Positions 19,242-25,436 of a DNA stretch of 64,000 nucleotides are shown here, piece by piece; position 1 is the stretch's first letter, and the number at the start of each line of letters is the position of its first letter. Made by a program: the position numbers and the translations under genes. Source of the DNA: Hydrocarboniphaga daqingensis (GTDB lineage Bacteria; Pseudomonadota; Gammaproteobacteria; Nevskiales; Nevskiaceae); the NCBI RefSeq assembly GCF_900129825.1, contig NZ_FQWZ01000004.1, forward strand, positions 397,312-461,311, given 5' to 3'. The notes below the pieces were generated by a model that was not told where the DNA came from, did not search any database, and saw nothing but the letters and a program-made list of their open reading frames with translations.

Positions 19242-20279
19242 TCAGGTGGCGGCGTCACCGTAGACGCGGCGACGCAGCCACAGCGCGACGTGGACCAGCG
19301 CCAGCAGCACCGGCACTTCGACCAGCGGCCCGATCACCGTGGCGAAGGCCACCGGCGAGCCGATGCCGAAGCTGGCGATGGCCACGGCGATCGCCAGCTC
19401 GAAGTTGTTGCTGGCGGCGGTGAATGCGATCGACGTCGTCCGCGGATAGTCGGCGTCGATCCAGCGGCCCATCCAGAAACTCAGGCCGAACATCAGCACG
19501 AAGTAGATCGCCAGCGGCGCGGCGATGCGCAGCGCGTCGATCGGCAGCGCCAGCATCTGGCCGCCCTTGAGGCTGAACATCATCACGATCGTCGCCAGCA
19601 GCGCGACCAGCGTCAGCGGCGCGATCCGCGGCAGGAATCGCTGTTCGTACCAGGCGTTGCCGTAGCGACGGCCCAGCCCTTGGCGTAGCGCGATGCCGAT
19701 CACGAACGGCAGCCCTAGGTAGATCAGCACCGCGCGCGCCACGGTCCAGAATCCCGCGTCGACGACGCGGCCTTCCAGCCCCAGCAGCGGCGGCAGCACG
19801 CCGAGAAACACCCAGGCGTACGCGCTGAAGAACAACAGCTGAAACACCGAATTGAACGCCACGAGCCCGGCCGCATAGGTGGCGCTGCCGCAGGCGAGCT
19901 GGTTCCAGACCAGCACCATCGCGATGCAGCGCGCCAGGCCGATCAGGATCACGCCGGTCATGTAGGCCGGCTCGTCGCGCAGGAACAGCAGCGCCAGCGC
20001 GAACATCAGCACCGGCCCGATCAGCCAGTTCTGAACCAGCGACAGCAGCAGCACGCGGCGGTCGCGGAACACCAGCGGCAGCTCTTCGTAGCGCACGCGC
20101 GCCAGCGGCGGAATCATCATCACGATCAGCCCGACCGCGATCGGCGTGGCGCCAAGCGCTTCGGGGATCGCGCCGACGTACAGCGACAGCAGCACGCCGG
20201 CCACCATCGCGAGGCCGATCCACAGCGTCAGGTAGCGGTCGAGCCAGCCGAGCCGAGCGGCTGGGGTGGGCGCGCTCAT
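19242..20279 (-). CDS. acr3: Arsenite efflux permease, ACR3 family
   Basis: 345-residue inner-membrane protein with about ten helices that pumps arsenite out of the cell. Family marks are [50 protein letters not shown] with the conserved Cys of ACR3, and the late helix [24 protein letters not shown] 20279 overlaps the arsC stop as ATGA, so translation is coupled. It is the last gene of the arsR-arsC-acr3 operon. Confidence 0.95.
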   Translation of the reverse strand: MSAPTPAARLGWLDRYLTLWIGLAMVAGVLLSLYVGAIPEALGATPIAVGLIVMMIPPLARVRYEELPLVFRDRRVLLLSLVQNWLIGPVLMFALALLFLRDEPAYMTGVILIGLARCIAMVLVWNQLACGSATYAAGLVAFNSVFQLLFFSAYAWVFLGVLPPLLGLEGRVVDAGFWTVARAVLIYLGLPFVIGIALRQGLGRRYGNAWYEQRFLPRIAPLTLVALLATIVMMFSLKGGQMLALPIDALRIAAPLAIYFVLMFGLSFWMGRWIDADYPRTTSIAFTAASNNFELAIAVAIASFGIGSPVAFATVIGPLVEVPVLLALVHVALWLRRRVYGDAAT

Positions 20280-20776
20280 GACTGACCGATCTGCTGCAGA
20301 CGCTGCTGCAAGGCAAGCCGGTCGAGGCTGGCCATCGGCAGGCTCGCGAACAGTTCCAGACGGCGGCACAGCAGCTGCCAGGTCTGCAGGAACGCGCGGC
20401 GGATCTGCTCCTCGCTGCCGACGACTGCGGCGGGGTCGGGCATGCCCCAGTGCGCGGTCATCGGCTGACCGGGCCAGTACGGGCAGGTTTCGCCGGCTGC
20501 CGAATCGCAGACGGTGAACACGAAGTGGAGCGGCGGCGCGCCCGGTGCGGCGAACTCGTCCCAGCTCTTGCTGCGCAGCGACTGAGTGTCGATGCCGGCG
20601 CGCTGCAACAGCTCCAGCGCGTACGGATTGACCTCGCCGCGCGGCTGGCTACCGGCGCTGTGGCCGACGAAGCGTTCGCGCAGCGTCGGCAGATGGTTGA
20701 TCGCCGCCTCGGCCAGGATCGAGCGGGCGGAATTGCCGGTGCACAGAATCAGCACCTGATAGCGGGAGTCGGGCAT
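20276..20776 (-). CDS. arsC: Arsenate reductase, thioredoxin-coupled low-MW phosphatase type
   Basis: 166 residues. It reduces arsenate to arsenite for export by the neighbouring permease. The catalytic P-loop CTGNSARS (CX5R, Cys12) lies at the N-terminus, and two further cysteines occur in [13 protein letters not shown], matching the three-cysteine relay of the thioredoxin-linked class. Expected family segments [20 protein letters not shown] and SKSWDEF are present. It lies 25 bases after arsR and overlaps acr3 by 4 bases. Confidence 0.95.
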   Translation of the reverse strand: MPDSRYQVLILCTGNSARSILAEAAINHLPTLRERFVGHSAGSQPRGEVNPYALELLQRAGIDTQSLRSKSWDEFAAPGAPPLHFVFTVCDSAAGETCPYWPGQPMTAHWGMPDPAAVVGSEEQIRRAFLQTWQLLCRRLELFASLPMASLDRLALQQRLQQIGQS

Positions 20777-20801
20777 GGGTCGGGTCGTCGCAGGTCGTGG
20801 A

Positions 20802-21134
20802 TCAGCAGGTGGTGCAGCCGGTTGCTTCGATGCAAGCCGGGTCGGAGGCGCCGCCGGCGCAGCAGTGCTCGGTCAGGTAGCCGAGCAGTTGGTTCATCGC
20901 GGCGAAGTCGGCGGCGTAGTGGATGTAGCGGCCGTCGGGCCGGGCCTGCAGCAGGCCGGCGCGGCTCAACTCTTTCAAATGAAACGACAGCGCGTTGGGC
21001 GCGATGCCCAACTGCGTGGCGATCTCGCCGGCCGGCAAGCCGTCGCGGCCGCGCTGCACCAGCAGGCGGAACACCGCCAGCCGCGACGGCTGGGCCAGCG
21101 CGGCAAGGCGGTCGACGGCGATTTCGGTGTTCAT
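20802..21134 (-). CDS. arsR: ArsR-family arsenite-responsive repressor
   Basis: 110 residues. The winged helix includes AALAQPSRLAVFRLLVQRG, the recognition helix NALSFHLKEL and the wing ARPDGRYIHYAA. The classic ELCVCDL metal site of helix 3 is missing. Instead the C-terminus carries five cysteines (HCCAGG, DPAC, GCTTC), like the class of ArsR proteins that sense arsenite through a vicinal Cys pair near the end. A TTCAA-N6-TTGAA dyad touches the ATG directly, leaving no room for a ribosome site, so the message may be leaderless. It heads the ars operon. Confidence 0.93.
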   Translation of the reverse strand: MNTEIAVDRLAALAQPSRLAVFRLLVQRGRDGLPAGEIATQLGIAPNALSFHLKELSRAGLLQARPDGRYIHYAADFAAMNQLLGYLTEHCCAGGASDPACIEATGCTTC

Positions 21135-21181
21135 GCTTCAAAGCTTATTGAAGCAATGTGATCGATTCAAGACACGTTGAA
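21135..21181 (-). promoter_or_regulatory. Tandem ArsR operators overlapping arsR promoter
   Basis: Two dyads of identical form, TTCAA-N6-TTGAA, lie at 21137-21152 (extended to GCTTCAA/TTGAAGC, 21135-21154) and 21166-21181, 29 bases apart. On the minus strand a TTGAAT (-35, 21170-21165), 17-base spacer and TAAGCT (-10, 21147-21142) place the expected transcription start at the arsR ATG itself. ArsR binding to either dyad would cover the promoter. The -10 match is only 3 of 6. Confidence 0.65.
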
Positions 21182-21258
21182 ATGAAGGATTGCTTGCGAC
21201 AAACGCTGCCGCTGCCGACACTTGCAGCGATGATCCGGAAACTCCCGCAACTGCCGTG

Positions 21259-21939
21259 ATGACGCGCCTGCCGCGCTGGGTCGAGATCGGGGGCTTCTGG
21301 CTGGCGGCGATCGCGGGCGCCGTCAACGCGATCGGTCTGCTCGGCTTCAAGCATCAGGCGGTTTCCCATCTGACCGGCAGCTCGACGCTGCTCGGCCTGG
21401 CGCTGGTCAATCAGGACGGCGCCGATGCCTGGCATCTGCTGCTGATCCTGCTGAGCTTCGTCGCGGGCGCGGCGTTCAGCGGCGCGCTGACCGGTCACAC
21501 CGCGCTGCGGCTGGGCCATCGCTACGGCGTGGCGCTGCTGATCGAAGCTGCACTGCTACTGCTGGCCATGGTCGCGATGCAGCATGGCGCCGACGTCGGC
21601 CATCTGCTGGCATCCGCCGCCTGCGGCTTGCAGAACGGCATGGTCAGTACCTACAGCGGCGCCACGATCCGCACCACGCATGTGTCCGGCATGTTCACCG
21701 ACCTGGGCACGATGCTCGGCGCACGGCTGCGCGGCCATCCGATCGACCGGCGCAAGGCACTGCTGTTTCTGTTGCTGATCGCCGGATTCATCAGCGGCGG
21801 CTCGGCCGGTGCGCTGGCCTTCCAGCACTGGCAGTTTGCGGCGCTTGCCGTGCCCGCTGCCGCTGCCGCGCTGCTGGCGCTGGCGTACTGGATTTACCGG
21901 GCGTCCGCAGAGGGTGCGCAGCTCAATCGATTGGGCTAG
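21259..21939 (+). CDS. DUF1275 (YoaK-like) membrane protein
   Basis: 226 residues with six hydrophobic helices. Family marks are AGAVNAIGLLGFKHQAVSHLTGSSTLLG near the N-terminus, CGLQNGMVSTYSGATIRTTHVSGMFTDLG in the middle, and GFISGGSAGALAF. The family has no proven function. ATG 21259 begins just before the first helix; no good ribosome site is seen, and upstream TTG or GTG codons are possible. It diverges from the ars operon and shares its operator region, so arsenic control is possible but unproven. Confidence 0.8.
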   Translation: MTRLPRWVEIGGFWLAAIAGAVNAIGLLGFKHQAVSHLTGSSTLLGLALVNQDGADAWHLLLILLSFVAGAAFSGALTGHTALRLGHRYGVALLIEAALLLLAMVAMQHGADVGHLLASAACGLQNGMVSTYSGATIRTTHVSGMFTDLGTMLGARLRGHPIDRRKALLFLLLIAGFISGGSAGALAFQHWQFAALAVPAAAAALLALAYWIYRASAEGAQLNRLG

Positions 21940-22053
21940 TCAGCGACGGCCATCGCACGCTGATGATCCCGCTACCGCGACGGTCGCTGCTGCTGCTGCG
22001 ACCGGAGGGGTCGGACCATTCCGGCCCTGAGCTTGTCATGAGCCGCGCATAAA

Positions 22054-22083
22054 GAAATGGGGCGCCGATGGGCGCCCCATTTC
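22054..22083. terminator. Bidirectional intrinsic terminator
   Basis: A perfect 13-bp stem (GAAATGGGGCGCC / GGCGCCCCATTTC) with a 4-base GATG loop. Towards the minus strand it continues TTTAT, fitting the end of the hsp20 message; towards the plus strand it continues GTTTACG, weaker, for the DUF1275 gene. Confidence 0.85.
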
Positions 22084-22123
22084 GTTTACGGCAGCGGTAG
22101 CCCGTTGGACCGGGCGGCGACGA

Positions 22124-22612
22124 TCACGCGGCGCGCTGGTCCACGGTCACGCCGTTAGCAGCGGCGCCAGCGGTCTGCGGCAGGCTGTCGCCGGCGATCG
22201 AGATGCGACGCGGCTTGGCGGCCTCGGGCACGCGACGGACCAGGTCGACGTTCAGCAGGCCATGCTTCAGGCTCGCGCCGCGCACTTCGATGTGGTCGGC
22301 CAGACGGAACGACAGCTTGAACGCGCGCTGCGCGATGCCCTGATGCAGGTACTGAACCTGCTCGGATGCCTTTTCGCGACGGCCGCCGGTGATCGTCAGC
22401 ACGTCGCGCTCGACCTGGATGTCCAGATCGGCGTCCTGCAGGCCGGCAGCCGCGATCACGATGCGGTAGTCGTCGTCGCCATGCTTCTCGACGTTGTACG
22501 GCGGATACGACGTGGCAGCGTCGCTGCGCAGCGCGGTCTCGAACAGGTCGTTAAAGCGGTCAAAGCCGATCGACGAGCGAAACAGCGGCGCCAGAGAAAA
22601 TGCGGTGTTCAT
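22124..22612 (-). CDS. Small heat-shock protein Hsp20/IbpA
   Basis: 162 residues. An alpha-crystallin domain spans about 35-130 (YPPYNVEKHGDDDYRIVIAAAGLQDADLDIQVERDVLTI-type strands, HQGIAQRAFKLSFRLADHIEVRGASLKHGLLNVDL). The N-terminus LAPLFRSSIGFDRFNDLFETAL is typical of class A IbpA proteins, and the C-terminal PRRISI carries the I-x-I-like anchor. It holds unfolded proteins for DnaK/ClpB. AGGAGG lies 6 bases before ATG 22612 and is masked by a hairpin described separately. It is monocistronic between a heat-shock promoter and a strong terminator. Confidence 0.95.
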   Translation of the reverse strand: MNTAFSLAPLFRSSIGFDRFNDLFETALRSDAATSYPPYNVEKHGDDDYRIVIAAAGLQDADLDIQVERDVLTITGGRREKASEQVQYLHQGIAQRAFKLSFRLADHIEVRGASLKHGLLNVDLVRRVPEAAKPRRISIAGDSLPQTAGAAANGVTVDQRAA

Positions 22613-22674
22613 GTGCAACCTCCTGAATATCAGCAAAGTTTGTTGGATCGGGACCCAGACCTCGGCATCCCGAC
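22613..22674 (-). ncRNA. ROSE-like RNA thermometer in hsp20 5' leader
   Basis: On the minus strand the last hairpin (22641-22619) pairs TTTGCTGA with TCAGGAGG around a UAU loop. CUGA/UCAG form four pairs, then comes a G-G mismatch, then U-A and U-G pairs with the Shine-Dalgarno bases. An anti-SD UUGCU facing the SD across a G-G pair is the hallmark of ROSE elements. A second stem TCGGGA/TCCCGA (22673-22648) lies upstream. The leader length, about 62 bases from the predicted start, also fits. Confidence 0.7.
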
Positions 22675-22681
22675 ACCGCTC

Positions 22682-22710
22682 AAACTAGGCGCGGCTCGGA
22701 GGTTTTCAAG
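22682..22710 (-). promoter_or_regulatory. Sigma32-like heat-shock promoter of hsp20
   Basis: On the minus strand CTTGAAA (22710-22704) is followed after 14 bases by CCTAGTTT (22689-22682), compared with the consensus CTTGAAA and CCCCATNT. The -35 match is perfect, the -10 moderate. The predicted start near 22675 puts both leader hairpins in the message. The -35 overlaps the end of the CobW gene. Confidence 0.65.
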
Positions 22711-23758
22711 GGCTGCCGGCCGCACAGGCTCGCAGGTGGGTCAGGGTGTCGGTGACGATCTCCTGGCCGTAGCCGCGCGTAATGAACACCAGGCGCGTGC
22801 GATGGTCGTCATCCGGCCATGCCGGCAACTCGGTCGGCATGTGAAACGCCTTCTGCACGCCGTGAATCACGGTCGGCCCCGGCCGGCCGTCGATGTTGAC
22901 GATGCCTTTGACGCGCAGCAGCGTCGGTCCGCACAGCGTGCGCAGAAACTCCAGCCAGCCGTAGAACCGCCCCGGCAGCATCGGCTGGTCGAGAATCAGG
23001 CTGAAGGTCTGGATGTCTTGCTCGCGCGGCGGCGGCGAGCCCGCCGGGCGCAGCGAATGCGCCGAGGCGGGTACGAAGCGCAGCGTGTCGGCCTGCGCCA
23101 GCAACGCGCCCGGCCGGAACTGCGGCGAGCTCGGGTCATGGCGGCCGCCGGTGAACAGCAGCGACGGCTGCGCGCTGCCTGGGGTCAGGGCACTGACCTC
23201 GGCGTCCGGGTTCATCGCCGTCAGTTGCGCCTGCAGCGCGTCGACGTCGGCGGCGCTCACCAGATCGGTCTTGGTGATCAGCAAGCGGTCGGCGGCCGTG
23301 ATCTGCTGGACGGCGATGTCGTGCGCAGCCAGCGTATCGCCGCCGTTGAGGGCATCGACCAGCGTCACCACCGAATCGAACGTGAAGCGCTCGGCCAGTT
23401 CCGGCGTACGCAGGATCTGCATCAGAATCGGCCAGGGCTCGGCCAAGCCGGTGGTTTCGATGATCACGCGCTGCAATGCGGTCTGCGCGCGCTCCTGCAT
23501 CCGCTGGCTCAGGCTCAGCAAGGCTTCGGCGATTTCGCCTCGCGCGGTGCAGCAGATGCAGCCGTCGGCGATCAGGGCCGTGTCTTCGGGCGCCGATTCC
23601 ACCAGATGATGGTCGATGCCGACGCTGCCGTACTCGTTGATGATGACGCCGGTACCGATCATCGCCGGCTGCTTGAGCAGGCTGTTGAGTAGCGTGGTCT
23701 TGCCGGCGCCGAGAAAGCCGGTCAGCAGGCAGACGGGGATGCGGTCGGGCGGGTTCAC
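22706..23758 (-). CDS. CobW/COG0523-family GTP-dependent metallochaperone
   Basis: 350 residues from GTG 23758, which has AGGAGC about 8 bases upstream. Domains: an N-terminal GTPase with Walker A GFLGAGKTTLLN, the CXCC metal motif (DGCICCTARGE), IIETTGLAEPWP, and the guanine motif ITKTDLV; then a CobW C-terminal domain from about residue 250 (FYGWLEFLRT, LLRVKGIVNIDGRPGPTVIHGVQ, LVFITRG). These GTPases deliver zinc or cobalt to client enzymes, often under zinc shortage. No Zur box was recognised. The reading frame stays open far upstream to 24532, but that part is antisense to the next gene. Confidence 0.9.
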   Translation of the reverse strand: MNPPDRIPVCLLTGFLGAGKTTLLNSLLKQPAMIGTGVIINEYGSVGIDHHLVESAPEDTALIADGCICCTARGEIAEALLSLSQRMQERAQTALQRVIIETTGLAEPWPILMQILRTPELAERFTFDSVVTLVDALNGGDTLAAHDIAVQQITAADRLLITKTDLVSAADVDALQAQLTAMNPDAEVSALTPGSAQPSLLFTGGRHDPSSPQFRPGALLAQADTLRFVPASAHSLRPAGSPPPREQDIQTFSLILDQPMLPGRFYGWLEFLRTLCGPTLLRVKGIVNIDGRPGPTVIHGVQKAFHMPTELPAWPDDDHRTRLVFITRGYGQEIVTDTLTHLRACAAGSP

Positions 23759-23890
23759 GCGGCGGCTCCTGAGTGACGGGTGGCGACGGTAACATGCGTC
23801 CGCAGGCAGCCTGAACGCTGCGGCACCGGCGGTGCGGCTGCCGGCAGACGAAACGGACTTCTGCGGAGGATGGTTGAAAAAGGACCTTCG

Positions 23891-24535
23891 ATGATCGATG
23901 TCGCGGTCGGGACGATCCCGCTGGCGGTCAAGCTCGGCTACAGCGCGTTCATGGCGGTGTTGGTGCCGGTGTACCTGCGCCACTACGGCCCGACCAATTT
24001 TCTGTACCTGTGCGACGTGGCCCTGCTTCTGACACTGGCCGGCGTCTGGCTCGAAAGCCCGCTGCTGCTGTCGGTGGCGACCACCGGCATCCTGGTGCCG
24101 CAGATGTTCTGGCTGGCCGACTTCATCGTCCGCGCGACCCGTCGGCGGGCCACCGGCATGACCGACTATATGTTCGACCCCCGGCGCTCGCGTTTGCTGC
24201 GCGGGCTGTCGTTGTTCCATGGCTGGTTGCCGCTGCTGCTGGTCTACTTGGTCGCCCGAGTCGGTTACGACCCGCGCGCCTTCTGGGTCTGGACCGGCTT
24301 GGCCACGCTGCTGCTGTTGGTTTGCTACTTCTACCTGCCGCCGCCGACGCCGCATCGCCAGGGCATTACGCCGGTCAACATCAACTACGTGTACGGCCTG
24401 TCCGACGAGGTGCCTCAGCGCTGGATGCCGGGCTGGGCTTGGATGGTATTCATCGTGATCGGATCGCCGCTGCTGCTGTACGCGCCAGCGCACGGCTTGA
24501 TGCTCTGGCTGATGCCGTTGCCGGGCGCGCATTGA
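23891..24535 (+). CDS. Conserved polytopic membrane protein of unknown function
   Basis: 214 residues, about six hydrophobic helices (IPLAVKLGYSAFMAVLVPVYL, LYLCDVALLLTLAGVWL, LLLSVATTGILVPQMFWLADFI, LFHGWLPLLLVYLVARV, FWVWTGLATLLLLVCYFYL, WMVFIVIGSPLLLYAPAHGLML). The soluble loop contains TGMTDYMFDPRRSRLLRGLSLFHGWLP, and another HRQGITPVNINYVYGLSDEVPQRWMP; these look conserved rather than random, but I cannot place the family. AAGGA lies 7 bases before ATG 23891; ATG 23870 is an alternative. It is divergent from the CobW gene. Confidence 0.75.
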   Translation: MIDVAVGTIPLAVKLGYSAFMAVLVPVYLRHYGPTNFLYLCDVALLLTLAGVWLESPLLLSVATTGILVPQMFWLADFIVRATRRRATGMTDYMFDPRRSRLLRGLSLFHGWLPLLLVYLVARVGYDPRAFWVWTGLATLLLLVCYFYLPPPTPHRQGITPVNINYVYGLSDEVPQRWMPGWAWMVFIVIGSPLLLYAPAHGLMLWLMPLPGAH

Positions 24536-24617
24536 CGCGGAGGGTCGTTTGCACGGGCGCCAGCGCCGCCCGCTAAGCTAGTACGAGAGCGGGTGCACCC
24601 CGCCGGGAGACAGATCG

Positions 24618-25433
24618 ATGCGAAACCCTAGGGACTACCGGGCCGGTGTGCGCCTGCTGGCGGCTGCCTTGCTGATGCTGGGAGCCAGCAGTGCGGGGCA
24701 GGCCGCGCCGACGGCCGCGACGGTCGAGGCGATTGACGCCTGCATGCGCGCCAACATTCCGCCCGCATTGCAGATCCGGCAGTTCTCCCTCAATGCGGTC
24801 GATCACAACGGCGCCGGCCGCTTGATGAAGGGTCGTCTGTACGCGATCCGCGACAACGGCCTGCTGCGGACGATGCTGCGCATCGACTCGCCGCCGGATC
24901 TGCGCGGGGCCGCCTATCTGTTGCGCGAAGGCGAGGCGGCGCAGCAGGACGCGATGTACGTCTACCTGCCGGCGCTGAACAAAGTGCGGCGCATCATGGG
25001 CGGGACGCAGGACAATCCCTTGTTCGGTACCGATCTGTCCTATGCCGATCTCAAGCAGATCTCGCATGCGTTCAGCGGCGGGCAGATCGAATTGGAGAAA
25101 ACCGACAAGATCGACGGCCGCGACACCTACATCCTGGGCCTGATCCCTGACGCGAGCCAACAGTCGCGCTACTCACGAATCCGCACCTGGGTCGACCGTG
25201 AGTCCTGCGTGGCGCTGCGCGCCGAGTTCATCGCCGATGGGCAAGCACGCAAGCGCTACAGCGCATCGGCCAAAGATCTTCTGAAGGCTGGGCCGCACTG
25301 GTATGTCGCCAAGGGCGTCATGGAAGATCTCGGCGAACATAGCCGGACCCAACTGAGCATCGACGGCGTCGCCACCAGCGACGCGCTGCCCGATCTGTAC
25401 TTCAATCCGCGCAGCTTCTACCTGGGGAACTAG
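24618..25433 (+). CDS. Outer-membrane lipoprotein-sorting (LolA-like) family protein
   Basis: 271 residues with a signal peptide (LLAAALLMLGASSAGQA). The body matches the LolA_like type found beside RND/MMPL transporters: RLMKGRLYAIRDNGLLRTMLRIDSPPDLRGAAYLL, MYVYLPALNKVRRIMGG, LFGTDLSYADLKQ, and a strand-rich C-terminal half with LPDLYFNPRSF. LolA folds carry lipid chains through the periplasm. GGGAGA lies about 7 bases before the ATG. The transporter gene follows after 3 bases, so the pair is one unit, presumably lipid or hydrophobe export from the inner membrane. Confidence 0.88.
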   Translation: MRNPRDYRAGVRLLAAALLMLGASSAGQAAPTAATVEAIDACMRANIPPALQIRQFSLNAVDHNGAGRLMKGRLYAIRDNGLLRTMLRIDSPPDLRGAAYLLREGEAAQQDAMYVYLPALNKVRRIMGGTQDNPLFGTDLSYADLKQISHAFSGGQIELEKTDKIDGRDTYILGLIPDASQQSRYSRIRTWVDRESCVALRAEFIADGQARKRYSASAKDLLKAGPHWYVAKGVMEDLGEHSRTQLSIDGVATSDALPDLYFNPRSFYLGN

Positions 25434-25436
25434 CGC

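Noticed and set aside
23759..24532. Long N-terminal extension of the CobW protein
   Set aside because: Gln/Arg-rich and antisense to the membrane protein at 23891; GTG 23758 begins the conserved GTPase.
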